Assembly: GCA_003427395.1 (NCBI GenBank)
Contig: BFEA01000095.1
Location: forward strand, 2,162,972 to 2,226,971
Direction of reading: 5' to 3'
DNA: 64,000 nt
Source of the DNA: Chara braunii
Lineage: Eukaryota; Streptophyta; Charophyceae; Charales; Characeae
A program made the position numbers and the translations under genes. Within the stretch, counting starts at the first letter, position 1. Each line of letters starts with the position of its first letter. The notes beneath the pieces are model-generated. The model had not been told where the DNA came from and ran no database searches. It saw only the letters and a program-made list of their open reading frames with translations. Shown here piece after piece: positions 31,204-43,187 of this stretch.

Positions 31204-32018
31204 AGTAAGTGAGTAGGGCTCGACGGGGGCGTCGAGAAGAGGTCCGGACTAACTGTTAGGCGGCCACAAGCAGTGCGCCGCCTGAAATCTGGGGTTTTGG
31301 GTCTTAGGCTCAAGGACAAGTCCGTGTTTTGACGGTGCTCCGGGTAGACCAGGCAACAAAAATTAGGGGATCTCAGGGCACCTCTTATTTTGGGCGTGCT
31401 GAACTTTACGAGCAACCCTCAAAGACGACGAGATGAGTGGCCGCACTAGGCACGACCGGGGCCGAAACGAAGCCTCAAATTTTTGCCCATATTAGTACCA
31501 CAATTAAAGATGGGGAAAAGGGATCAAGGGCAGAAGCGGAGGAAGGAAAAATATAATATCCCTTAATTTCTTTATTTTTCGCGGCATTTGATTTTTGGGG
31601 GAATATCCTTGTTATTTTGTGTTCCCGGCAGAGAAATTAAAAACAATAAAAAAATTAAACATGGAAAAAGAGGAAAGAAACAAAAGAAATTCGGCCATTT
31701 ATTTAAACTTTCTCCGAATTTAATTTTTGGGAATTTACGGTTGATTTGCTATTTCCGACAATAGAATTAAGGAGAAGGAAGAATGATAAAAAAAACGATG
31801 AAAGGGGCGGGAACCCACGACTATTGAGAGATTGACCTTATTTCGCCTTGAATNCCCGCCGTCAGCACTGACCCNGGATTGATCATTTTCCCCGGATTCC
31901 AACAGTTTTCACTTCTGCTGATGGTCGAGGAATCCTGCGTCGCTTTCCCTGTTGCCNGAATACTAANGTTNCCACAGTTGGGGTGTTATGAGAGCGGGAG
32001 TCGCATGGACCACATGGG
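31204..32018 (+). repeat. Probable 3' LTR start and AT-rich diverged tandem repeats
   Basis: A purine-containing tract (GAGAAGAGGTCCGGACTAAC) ends at ~31255, followed by TGTTAGGCGGCC with a nearby GGCGG/CCGCC inversion. This is a likely 3' LTR boundary for element 2, but no second copy of this LTR is visible in the window. From ~31540 to 31800 two diverged AT-rich units of ~120 bp repeat. Several Ns lie at 31854-31971. No gene. Confidence 0.4.
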
Positions 32019-32129
32019 GTGGTGCTACCTTGGGTAGAGAGTATGGGATGTGGCTTGGTACGAGTAATGGGGTTTAAAGAGATTCTACACTGTTATGGAG
32101 TGACTGCATCCTACGAAGCCCGGCGTGTT

Positions 32130-32700
32130 TCTGGTTCGGTATGGGCACGACGACCCTGGGGACGCAGCGGTGATCTATGTTCAAGACCAGAACCCCTACG
32201 ACAGTTTATTTCAGGTTTGGAGCCAGCCACGGTCCGGAACCGCTGCGCCGCCATATTTCAGGGTCGGCGTCGGTTTGGCACATCCCACGATAGCATTTTC
32301 ACGCTCGGCAGCACTACGGAGGCTTATTTCAAGTACGGGACCTTGACAACAGTTATTTCCAAATCGGCGCCATCACGGGTACTTATTTCACGTTCGGCGC
32401 TACCACGGCAGTTTGTTTCAGGATTGAGGCCATTACCGAGACATATTGTGGGCACTGTAGTAATTCATTTCAGGGCCGGAACCGGTACGACAGTTGCTTC
32501 CGGTTCAACATCAGTTTATTTCGGACTCGCTCCTATCGTGATACCTCGTTTCAGCTTCGGTGCTGTTACCGTGACTTATACTCAGGTTTGGGACACTGCG
32601 GCGATTTATTACCTGGCCGCGGCCACTACAGCAGTTTATGACAGGGTTGGAACTCTAACATCTTGGTTGCACGGTCCTGAGATGGCATAATACAGCAACC
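32130..32700 (+). repeat. Diverged ~45-bp minisatellite
   Basis: About a dozen degenerate units share the pattern GGCGCTACCACGGCAGTTTATTTCAG with spacing near 43-48 bp. Because the unit length is close to a multiple of three, a 223-codon frame (32019-32690) stays open, but I regard that as a by-product. The unit degrades toward 32800. Confidence 0.65.
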
Positions 32701-33259
32701 CAGCTCTGCTCTTCAGGTTCGGTCAGACTCGGCACCAGAGCGGTGCAGGCTATTCAGGTTCGGGATAGTACGGCATGTTGCTCGCCCCTACGTGGCAGCA
32801 GGTCCGTGGTCCCTATTTCTCAATGATTGTTTGAGTCCGGCCCCGGAACCAGCGGAATCGGCTACTGCAGTGGGGACAGACATTCAGGCGCAACTGACCA
32901 GCGGATTAACNGAGAACTGGCCCGGCTGTGACGTGCCTGGGCCTTAAGGGCCTTGGTACTACGACACCCATCTGTTGGCTCGAGGGCGGTGCTCACGTAC
33001 CACCCGCATTAAGCCTGTGCTGAGCCAGGTGCCGATGGTCTCGGGTGTACAAGCAGATGCTGAATGAATATAGGGCCGGACAGAGGAGAAAGGGGAACAG
33101 TGTGCAAGGCGTACCCGCGATACCAGGCTCAGGGTGGAAACATCGATGCGCAGACTGTTGCACGGGGGATAAGCGGAGAGGACTGATGGATGGCATGCCA
33201 GACGTACCCGACGCACAAGTGTTGTGGAGCATTGCAAGCACGGGGGAGACGCGTCGGCG
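32701..33259. other. Non-coding spacer
   Basis: GC-balanced sequence without recognisable genes or repeats. Confidence 0.4.
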
Positions 33260-33420
33260 CTCAGGCGATTACTTGCGTGTGAGAGAGAGAGTGAGAGAGA
33301 AGGGGACTGCACAGCGGGAGTGAGAGACTGNGAGTGAGAGACTGCGTGTGAGAGGGAGAGTGAGAGAGAAGGGGACTGCACAGCGGGAGTGAGAGATTGT
33401 GTGTGAGGGGGAGACTGGCT
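33260..33420 (+). repeat. GA-rich tandem units with single-N join
   Basis: Two ~65-bp units contain GAGAGAAGGGGACTGCACAG. A single N at 33332 is flanked by the 13-bp duplicate GAGTGAGAGACTG, so at least part of the tandem structure may be another contig-end artefact. Confidence 0.6.
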
Positions 33421-33479
33421 TTCAGATGGCATGCCAGGTGAGGGACAACCGTTTTGACTAATGAGGCAGTGAGCCATAC

Positions 33480-33900
33480 CTCCTGATTGTGGAAACAACT
33501 ACTTTCACTGATGAGGCAGTCACCCAAATAAGATAAAAGCCATTGTCGCTGGTGAAGTCACCAACTATCCCGCTGATGAAGAGAAAAGCTATCCCGCTGA
33601 TGATGAGAAAAGTTATCCCGTTGGTGAAGTGGACAGCCATTTCCGCTGGTGAAGTGAGCAGTTATCTCGCTGATGAAGAGAAAAGCCATTGTCGCTGGTG
33701 AAGTGAGCAGCTATCCCGCTGATGAGCAGATCAGACATTGAACAACTATTCTGTGGATGATGAGAATTGCCATTTCCGCTGGTGGAGTGAACCGCTATTC
33801 TGCTGATGATGAGATCAGCCGTTCAACCGACGACGAGATCAACTGTTTTCGTTGGTGAGGTGAACTGGCAATTCCGCTAGTAAAGTGAGCAGGGGGCAGA
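33480..33900 (+). repeat. Minisatellite of GCTGGTGAAGTGAGCA units
   Basis: Repeated phrases CCGCTGGTGAAGTGAGCAG and TCCCGCTGATGAAGAGAAAA alternate about ten times with diverging spacers. No coding potential is evident. Confidence 0.75.
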
Positions 33901-34231
33901 GAGAGAGTGGGAAAGAGAAACTGTGGGGGATGAGAGGGTGAACGCCCCTGAGTACCTGCGTGGCCGCAAGGGTGAGAATTGTCGTGCTTGCTGGTGGGCA
34001 CGAATCCGTTTATTGATCCAAATTTAATTAACCTGGTTGGGAACGCGGCCAGGTTCATTCATATTTGAGCCAACTGGCTCGCAGCCTAGCAGCGAGAATA
34101 CTTGGGGCTTGATGGACGAGCAGGGCAGAAAGAGACACAAGAACGAGCGAGCGAGCGGGTGGGAGAGAGAGGGAGAGAGTGTGTGTGAGAGAGAGAGAGA
34201 GTGAGAGAGAAGGAGTGTGCAGTGAGAGAGG

Positions 34232-34348
34232 NNNNNNNNNNNNNNNNNNNNNNNNNNNNNNNNNNNNNNNNNNNNNNNNNNNNNNNNNNNNNNNNNNNNN
34301 NNNNNNNNNNNNNNNNNNNNNNNNNNNNNNNNNNNNNNNNNNNNNNNN
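34232..34348. other. Assembly gap (117 N)
   Basis: An N run flanked on both sides by GA-rich simple sequence, which probably caused the break. Confidence 0.99.
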
Positions 34349-34377
34349 AGAGAGAGTGCGCAGACTGAGGGAAAGTA

Positions 34378-34380
<3 letters not shown>

Positions 34381-34455
<75 letters not shown>

Positions 34456-34456
34456 T
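34381..34456 (+). repeat. (TA)25 and (GA)12 compound microsatellite
   Basis: Fifty bases of TA repeat directly followed by ~25 bases of GA repeat. Confidence 0.95.
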
Positions 34457-34569
34457 GTGAGTGTTAATAAGAGAGAGTGAGTGTTAATAAGAGAGGGCAA
34501 CGAGAGTGGTAGAGCAGGATCCTAAAGGACGATTGTGAACTGTTAGAAGACCTGGGAGATCTCCTCGCT

Positions 34570-35835
34570 GCTCTGAGCCTTGCGAGCTGGCCAGCAAATC
34601 ATCTTACAGGAAACATCATTTTCGAGAAATTGCTGAAAAGAGCCTTGATTGGCTCGCTCAACTCATTTTCAGGAAGGTATTATTTTGGAGAAAATATTGA
34701 AAAGAGCCTTAATTGGCTAGCTGCTCAAATAATTTCCAGGAAAGTATCATTTTCGAAAAATCGCTGAAAAGAACCTTGATTGGCTCACTGCTCTGAGCCT
34801 TGGGAACTGACCAGTATATCATTTTCAGGGAATATCATTTTTGAGAAATTATTGAAAAGAGCCTTGATTGGCTCACAGCTCTGAGCCTTGCGAACTAGCC
34901 AGCAGATCATTTTCGGGAAATATCATTTTCGAGAAATTATTGAAAAGAGCCTTGATTGGCTCACTCCTTTGAGCCTTGCGAACTAGCCAGCAGATCATTT
35001 TCGGGGAATATCAGTTTTGAGAAATTATTGAAAAGAGCCTTGATTGGCTCACTGCTCTGAGCCTTGCGAACTGGCCAGCAGATCATTTTCGGGGAATATC
35101 ATTTTTGAGAAATTATTGAAAAGAGCCTTGATTGGCTCACTGCTCTGAGCCTTGCGAACTGGCCAGCAGATCATTTTTCGGGAAATATAATTTTCGAGAA
35201 ATTATTGAAAAAAGTCTGGATTGGATCACTGCTCTGAGCCTTGCGAACTGGCCAGCGGATCATTTTCGAGGATTATCATTTTTGAGAAAATATTGAAAAG
35301 AGCCTTGATTGGCTCACTGCTCTGAGCCTTGCGAACTGGCCAGCAGATCATTTTCGGGAAATATCATTTTTAAGAAATTATTAAAAAGAGCCTTGATTGG
35401 CTCACTGCTCTGAGCCTTGCAAACTGGCCAGCAGATCATTTTCGGGGAATATCATTTTTGAGAAATTATTGAAAAGAGCCTTGATTGGCTCACTGCTCTG
35501 AGCCTTGCGAACTGACCAGCAGATCATTTTCGGGAAATATCATTTTTGAGAAATTATTGAAAAGAGCCTTGATTGGCTCACTGCTCTGCCAGCAGATCAT
35601 TTTTCGGGAATATCATTTTTGAGAAATTATTGAAAAGAGCCTTGATTGGCTCACTGCTCTGCCAGCAGATCATTTTCGGGAAATATCATTTTCGAGAAAT
35701 TATTGAAAAGAGCCTTGATTGGTTCGCCGCTCCGAGCCTTGTGGACTGGACAACAAATCATTTTCGGGAAATGTCGTTTTCGAGAAGTCATTGAAGAGAG
35801 CCCTGATTGGCTCCTTGCTCTCTGCCAACTGAAAG
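34570..35835 (+). repeat. Satellite array, ~88-bp monomer
   Basis: Fifteen head-to-tail monomers are anchored by GAGCCTTGATTGGCTC followed by CTCTGAGCCTTGCGAACTGG and CAGATCATTTTCGGGAAATA. Most monomers are 87-90 bp. Shorter ~70-75 bp versions near 34640-34775 and 35565-35712 lack the CTGAGCCTTGCGAACTGG part. The outermost monomers are the most diverged. Translated frames across it are meaningless. Confidence 0.92.
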
Positions 35836-36149
35836 TTAACATTCCCTCTTTGGCGGCTTCGCCGCTCTTCTGATTGCGCGGAGGTGAGCTGATCCGAAGA
35901 GAACGGTAAGAAGACTGAACATTCCTGCGTGACACGGAGGGATCAATTCCGACCGAGATTACTGTGAAATTTTCGCAAAGGAAAAGATCTTAAAATGGCC
36001 AGTGGTTAAGAACCAAGAGTGACCTTGCTGAAAGGGACAACCCTGCTGGTCGCTGAGGACCTCGGAAGCGGGCGCGGCGAAGTGACAGGCGCCGTAGTCC
36101 ATGGCTTCAGCGAACGGTAGGTAGCTCCTCCCCGGGTTTCCTCACACCG
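35836..36149. other. Spacer before the second giant LTR copy
   Basis: No ORF. A purine stretch GCAAAGGAAAAG lies near 35977-35988 but 160 bp from the repeat edge, so it is not a convincing polypurine tract. The sequence directly before 36150 is pyrimidine-rich. Confidence 0.4.
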
Positions 36150-37091
36150 TGTCGTATGAATCAGGTCAGGGTTGTGGCCAAGGTGCCAACCAGCAGCAGG
36201 AAAAGAGAAGCAGAGAACAGGCTGTACCTGGACAGGGAACAGCGCCGGGTGCAGACGAAGGTGGAGGGGGAGGTGGCGGAAAGCAGCCAAGCGGAGCACC
36301 GGCGCTAGGCAGGCTGGCCGAAGCAGTGGGCGCGGGCTACTAGACGAGATAGATGTACCCGGACGTCGTCTCACGCCAGATGCATTCATATGCAAGAAAA
36401 ACAGAGATGGCGGGGGCGGGGGTAGTAGAAACGGAGAGATAGTCATCTCACTTGCTCCGTTGTGGAATCAAGCGAAAGAAGAGTGGATATATGGGTTCTT
36501 GGTATGGGCGAAACCAAATCTGCAGACAGACATGAAGGAAAGTTAGTAGGAGGAGAGGAAAGAGGGAAGAACAGTGCGCTGAAGGTACGGGAGACCAGAT
36601 ATGGTGGGGAAGAGAAACGCCTATCTCGTCCGTTTCTTGACGAAAACGGACGAGTGAAGGTACATTTCGGGGGTTTTCACACGTTGCGAGGGAGATGGCA
36701 AGGCTATTCTTTGTGTTGGGATCATGGTTTGGCCGGTGTGAATAGTGGAAGCAGCGCCGAGTGTAAATGAAAGTTAGAGCAGGATGAAATTCGTCAGTGT
36801 ACCTTCCGATGTGTCCGTCGGGGAGCCCTTCCTCCTCATGAATATCAGTCTGATTCTGAAGCTGCCTGCGCTTGGCATAGAGGTCTTCTGCAGGCAACAG
36901 CATCACCGCCTGGGCCTGCTGCCCACACCCTCTTGTAACCAGCACTGTATGTGCCTGTGCGCTAGTGGTAGAGTCATTCGCAATTTGCATACTTAGCAAT
37001 AGCAGAGCCGGGTGAAGGACTTCGTTGTATGAGGAGTTTGGGTGGGATGGCTCAACTAGTAAAAGGTAGCGTAGGTGTCCAAAGCTGAGCA

Positions 37092-37123
<32 letters not shown>

Positions 37124-40100
37124 GATCTCTGATCTGAGCCGGAAGAGCCGGTGCAATAGGCTAGTGTGAAAAGGTTGCACCACCTCACGGAATAGAGCAG
37201 CAGAGTTACCCGACTATTCTAGAAGTTGCATTCGATTGTTGTTATGAGTCCAGTCCTTTGGGATANANAGAGCATTGGATAAGGTGGTGAGCCGTCTGTC
37301 TGATCTAGGTGGACAGGCCCGGTTGGGCACTTGATCTTTGCCGCCCACAAGACAGGGTTGCTGGCGGAGCTATTGCTGGGTACCGCATGTTGGCCATTAT
37401 CGTTATGGTGGGCCACGAATAGTACTGCTGACTAACATAGTACGGTATGCGAGTCGGAGTAGTTATTGGTGCGGTATCAGGATTTTGTTGCTACCGCGCT
37501 ACAGTGGTGTAATTTTGCTTCGCCTTTGAGCACGTTTATTGTGCCAACAGCATCCTGCCGGACACGGAATGGGCGCACAACAGCGACTGTGGATGCTACG
37601 CCTTACCACGTGGTAGTCTGTCACTGCTGTTGTGGGAAACGGTAAAACTTCGTGCAGGCCGCAGCTGAGGTATGGCTAATCACCCGCCAAAAGTGGGGTT
37701 TTGTTCGGTGATATAAGTGCCTCAACCATTCTCGTCGCTACTGGACCAAGTGGCGACAGAGCACGGGCAGGGGGTTGGTCAAACCTTCGTTGAACTGCTG
37801 TAGTGCAGCCTTGCTGCGCGATCCCCACCTGGTTGACTGCATGGTATAACTTCGCTGAGCATCCGGGGTGCTGCTGCTGTGCAGCCATTGTCCCCCTCTG
37901 TGCACGGTTGCTGTGCGGGTGGCATCCGGCTGAGCACGGGCGGCAAGGTGACCGAGCCTGGGCATTTGTTACAGTCTGTCAGGATTGCGGTTGAGTCACC
38001 CGATCGTGCTGTTGGCACCGCTCCTCGTCGGTAGGCTGTTGTTGCGGTGAGTGGGTGACTGCTGCTGTGTTCTCGCAGATTGCTATTATGGGTGGACTGT
38101 TGTTGGGCACCACGGAACAGAGGTTGGATGGGCTACTGTGCCTTCTGGAGGGTTGCGGAGCGACGGTTTTGCGGACTACTAACAGATACCCTCTCACTGC
38201 ACAGTCGGTGTATTTCGGATCATAGACTGTTGACTATTGGTGAGTTCTCTGGCCAAGAGACTGTGGTAGCAGGCCATTGAGTTACCTTGAAAGGCTGTTG
38301 GACCATCTGCTGGTGCTGTGGCCGCCGTGCGTCTAAGGTGCTGATTGCTGATGATTGCCCAAGGTTGTTGCGGATTACTGCGAACTGCAACATACTACAC
38401 GTGCCACGGTGGCATTGCCATCTAGGCACAGGCAAGAGCTACGATTATTGACGGTGGGAACCTGCTGCGGTATACGAGGCTCGAGGTGCTTGGTCCCTGG
38501 ATGTGGATTGCTTAAACCTTTGCTACAAGCTAGGGGACACTGCCGCTACTACGGACTGAGCACGAGTTACCGTTGCCTGTTGCACATGGACGTGGACTAC
38601 CACTGCAAGCAGTCGACTGTTGATTGACCGTTGCTGGCTGTTGCGGAGCGCTGTGGCGTACTGTTGCGAACTAGGACCGCTGCTGCTGACAGCTGCTGCG
38701 GTTGCTGGTAATCACCATCCGAGGCTGCGCATATGGACTATTGCAGGCTAGTGTGCTGTCGTGGTCAGGTTAGGGAGGGGTGCTGGGACTCAAACGAGGG
38801 ATCGAGCTTAGGAAGGGGGAGTGGTGCTGCGGTCGACGGAGGGCAGTCAGGGAGCTGTTGAGACTACATCCGACCAAGGGTTGACTGTTTGCTGCTGCGA
38901 TTTTCTTGGCCACCATTGCGGGGCCCTCAGGAGATTCAAGACGTCAAAGCCCTCTCATTGTAAGTTGAGTGCACCGCCCTTGGATCTCGAGAGTCTAGCT
39001 TTTCTACTTCTACCCTTCTTAATCTCAGTCTAGTCTATGTTACGAGAGGAAGGCGGCAGGCGGGATTGCAACCCGTAGGTCCGCACCAAGGCCTTTGTGG
39101 GAGCTTACCCCACCGATTGCGGGAGCTCTACCGGAACCCAGGCGGGGTTCTGGAGGCAGGGAACTTCAGGTATATCCTCGTCTGACGCGTGTGATCCCTG
39201 CCCCTATTTCTTATCCTTGGGTATTTAAGTTGTACATGTAAGGATACTACTTTTGTTTTGTTATGTATGCCAGGACATGTTTTCCAGGAGGGTAAATGAA
39301 CAAGTACGTATGAGGGGTCAGATAATTCTTGAGTGAAGTCTAGCAAAATGAACTGGGGGAAGGTGGGATGAAGTTGTATTGCTTGCTTTGACCGAGTCAA
39401 CCCAAGGTTGAGCTCCCCTAAGTTGGTGTGGGCTTAGTGCAGTGTTTTATTCATGTTTGCTCGGCTGCTTGTATGGGTTTGAGGGCTGGGCCTATCCTAA
39501 GTTGGACGGACTAGTCACTGTATTTTTCAAGGGTTTTTGAAGAGGAGGTTGAGCACCCTAAGTTGGGAGGTCTCAGAATCCTGGTGTTTCTTTTGTGGGT
39601 GGCTGAAAACAGAGCTGGGAACACTCTAGGTTGTGTGGACTCAGTTTTGTGTGTGTTTTTTTCTGAGGGGAACACATGCATGAGGCTAAGCGTACCCTTA
39701 AGTTAGGGCGGCTTAGTCATAAGCCATGAACATTAAGGTTAATCAAACTATAGAATTTGGATATATACTATATGAACTTATACTGTGGCAGATTGGGCAC
39801 CCTAAGTTGGGAAAGCCAGTCAGTAAGTCAGGTAGAACAAGAAGAGGAGAAAAGTGATGAAGAATATAACGAAGGTAACCTGGGCAGGCTGAGCGTACCC
39901 TTAAGTTAGGGTGGCTGGGTTCTATGCTCGTAATAAGACAAAGGATCACCGAGTTAGTATAAATTTGTTTTATTTTCCCTTCTAAACACAAAGCAGGGTT
40001 GAATGTCTCCCTAAGTTGGGTAGGTCTGATCCTCTGCGTAATAAGAGAGAGACACATATAGTATGTGCATGTATCAATGGTTGTTTTTATATGATTGTCG

Positions 40101-42670
40101 TTACAGAGCCTAAGCGTACCCTTAAGTTAAAGCGGCTTAGTCGCACGTCGTTGTACTTGTTTAGACAGTTCCTGTCTTATGTAACTATAATTATCTAGGC
40201 CAGCTAGGCATACCCTTAAGTTAGGGCGGCCTGGTGATAGGCTCTTGCCGTTGATGTGATGTAGGTTGGACGTACCCCTAAGTTAGGGTGGTCTGACTAT
40301 TCGTCGTTCGTACTTGTCTGTAGGTTAGACATACCCTTAAGTTAGGGCGGTCTGACCATTCGTTGTTCGTGCTTGTTCTAGGCAGGTTAGGCACATCCCT
40401 AAGTGGGGGCAGCCTAATCATGTGCCCTATATGACTTTGTGTAAAGTTGGTTAGACATACCCTTAAGTTAGGGCAGTCTAGTCTTATGTTTCATGTCGTC
40501 AAATCAAACAGAAGTCAGGCGTACCCTTAAGTTAGGGCGGTCTGATCATATGTTTTATGACTAGAGTCTATCTGGAGTTGGGCATACCCTTAAGTTAGGG
40601 CAGTCCAGTTGTGCATACTTCTAGTTGTTTACTTAGGCAGGTTGGACATACCCTTAAGTTAGGGCCTTGTTTGATCCTATGCCATAAGTGAGGGGGCCTA
40701 CGAAGGGAAGAACCGAAAGACCTAATGAACTACTTTGATGAATTGATGTTGGAATGTGAGAGATGCATGTGTATGTATGCTCGTGGGCTCTCCCTTGGGG
40801 TGTCTTTTCGATAGGCTAGTTGCTTTAGATGCTCGCCTAGTGCTGGAGGCATAGGTAGATCAGATGGATGTAGGGAGGGAAAACTTGGGATGAGGATAGG
40901 ACTGACCCTGCTAGGAGTTAGACCCAATGCTAGCCCACGGTCTCATCTAGAGATCGTATTGGCTGTCATTTGAGTATGAACCGTCAAACAGATGTCAGAC
41001 GTTAGTCCCAAGTATAGTTGCATTGTCTTTCTGCTTTTTCAGCTTCGTATAAATCTTGGCAGCCTCCTGTTCCTACGGGGAGCGCTGCCGAAATTTTTAC
41101 AAATCTGAAAAAGTTAGTCATTTTTTGGCTCTTAGAAATTTTGAAAAGACACTTTTCTTACGGGAAGTGCTGCCAAAATTTCGTGAAATTTGGGGAGTTG
41201 GAATATTTTTCAGTTAGGAGTTACTTAGTAGATCCTTACTGATTAGAGGAGGTGTTCAACCAATAGGTACTAGTAGAGGAGCTAGAGTACGACTCAGGGG
41301 AATGATCTCCCCTTGGCACAGACGTAAGCAGTACTCTTCGTTGGCCTGTACTTTGATGCAGGTTGATGTGCTATCACTTGAGAGCCTGATCTGATCAGGC
41401 TATTCCTTCAGACAGATTATTCCTCTGTTATCACTGATAACAGGTCGGTTGCCGATTCGTCGGTCTACGACTCAACCCCAATTCACCCTCAACACTCAGC
41501 CCAAACAAGCTTTAGCCCAGGTGATTTTATCTGTTTTGTTAAGGTTTCACCCAGACTTTTATTGAATGGCCATTTAACAGAAGTACTGAGCACTTAATTA
41601 TGGTTGGTTGTCTGGAGGTTGGGGCTTGCATGGCTAAAGCACAGGGTTGATTGGAGTTGACCCCGTGTAGTGCGTGGATCTTTGTTTGATACTGTGATGT
41701 GATTGCAGGTATGTATGGAAGAGTCCCGATTGATGCATGCTGAGTGGTATTGCGTGCACTCAGATGGGCAAACCACACAACTGTCGTGAGAGTGAACTAC
41801 CCCACAACCTTTGTGTTTGAGTAAGAGTGTTCTATCCTTGTTCTGCTGAGGTGATGAGCTAGGTAGGCGTACGTTCGGGTAACCCCTACAGGGCTAATCC
41901 CGACGACGTCCTCTCTTATAATATTGAGAGTATTTGTATCCTTTCCTTGTTAGGGTTTATTTCGGTGGAACGATAAAGTTCCGGGCGGAAGGGTTAGAGT
42001 GTCGCTGGTGATGCGCCAGACAACTCACCACCGCTCTAAATTCCTTCCTGACCTAGGGGTCGTCTTACCCTGCACCCTTTGGGGCAATCCTCGAAGTTAT
42101 CAAGGGCCGCGAGGCTACGAGTACACCAGAGTACCCCATCAGCGCGAATGTTTGCGAATGCCCGCATGGCTGGTTGTCATGAGGAGGTCATGCGCTCGCT
42201 TGACTCTTATACGGAAACCCAGCGCGCGACGCCTATCTGGTCCTGTTGCGTAAAAGTATGGGTCGGATACCGAAGGGACTAGGAGTTGTGGTGTTGTGGC
42301 GTTGTTTGTGGCGGCCGTTCTGTGTGTGTTTTTTGTATGTTATGAGTGGGTAAGTATGAGTATCGTGGTGTAGCACGTGGTGAGAGTAGTGCGTCCTAGT
42401 CGACCGACGCCGAGTCGCGTTTGGGATTTCAGCCCCCCAGTATGGCGATACGCGTACGGGTTCGATCTTTGGGCGTTCGACCGCGCGTAACCCTTTATTC
42501 TACAGCGAACAAGAAACGCCCTTGGATGGGCCACCTCTTCAATTGCATACGAAAAGCTTTGGCATGTGGTTCAGTAGCTCGGCAGGGATACGCCCACCTA
42601 AGGGATGGTGACAGCTCCCGCAGGTGGAGGTAGCGGTGCCTCGCGTGACTCTGTTCTGTCGTAGGGACTC
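36150..42670 (+). repeat. Giant LTR, second copy
   Basis: Homologous to 3057-9591 over its whole length with scattered substitutions and small indels. It contains the A25G9 tract, the stem-loop array, the tandem duplication and the hairpin trio at matching positions. Homology starts at TGTCG (36150) and is clear to GTAGGGACTC (42661-42670). Beyond that it is poor, although a CGACA occurs at 42719-42723. No polypurine tract precedes it and no target duplication is visible with the 5' copy, so it may be a 3' LTR damaged at its end or a separate solo copy. Confidence 0.62.
39408..40674 (+). repeat. Covarying stem-loop array, second copy
   Basis: The counterpart of 6316-7582. Differences between the copies mostly preserve pairing. 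CTGAGC/GCTTAG becomes CTAAGC/GCTTAG. CTAGAC/GTTTAG becomes TTAGAC/GTCTAG. TTGGAC/GTCCGA becomes TTGGAC/GTTTGA, still pairable through G-T. One core is damaged (TTAAAGC for TTAGGGC near 40125-40131). Confidence 0.78.
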
Positions 42671-43187
42671 GCGAGAGGTACGGCTGGCGCACTCGGCCGG
42701 AGTGGCAAACGCACTCCGCGACAAGTCCTGCATAATCCTGCGTGACGTAGTCGGGAGGGTCCTCGTGTGAGACCGATGCGCTCAACACCGCCCTTGAAAA
42801 ATCTGTGAATTTTTAGTAGGCAGCTAGAGAGACGTAGGATTTTCGTGCACTCAATCCCCCGCGCTGGTATTGCATTTGAATTTCTCAATCTTGAAGTAAC
42901 TTTAAAATGAGACATAACTGTTTTGGTTCCTTTTTCATTTTGCACCGGCACCACGCACGCAAGCTTCGCCCGCTTCCCACTAGATACCATGCCATCTTCA
43001 CCCTCCTTCTCTTTGCGCCTTCTCTCCTTCGCTTGTAATTGCTTTTATCCCCTTTCTCTCTCACATCCCTCCAACGCCTCATCTGAATCTTAGTCCTACT
43101 CCGTGCTACTTCTCACGCTCTCCTCCTTCCCGCCTTCGTCCCCATATCAGAACTCCCTACTGATCCCTCCCCCCGCCCCCCCCTCTT
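42671..43187. other. Low-copy sequence downstream of giant LTR
   Basis: Transition to AT-richer, apparently low-copy DNA. From ~43010 it is C/T-rich (CTTCTCCTTC stretches). No secure gene. Confidence 0.35.

Noticed and set aside
32019-32690. 223-codon plus-strand ORF
   Set aside because: It lies over a degenerate ~45-bp minisatellite whose period keeps the frame open; no domain pattern.
34024-34500. ORFs spanning the N gap and TA/GA repeats
   Set aside because: They consist of Ns and simple repeats.
36110-36149. Polypurine tract before the second giant LTR copy
   Set aside because: The sequence is pyrimidine-rich (CTCCTCCCC, TTTCCTC); no suitable tract found.
42681-42700. Degenerate tRNA-Asp primer site after the second giant LTR copy (CTGGCGCACTCGGCCGG)
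   Set aside because: Too diverged from the tRNA end and in generally GC-rich sequence; could be chance.
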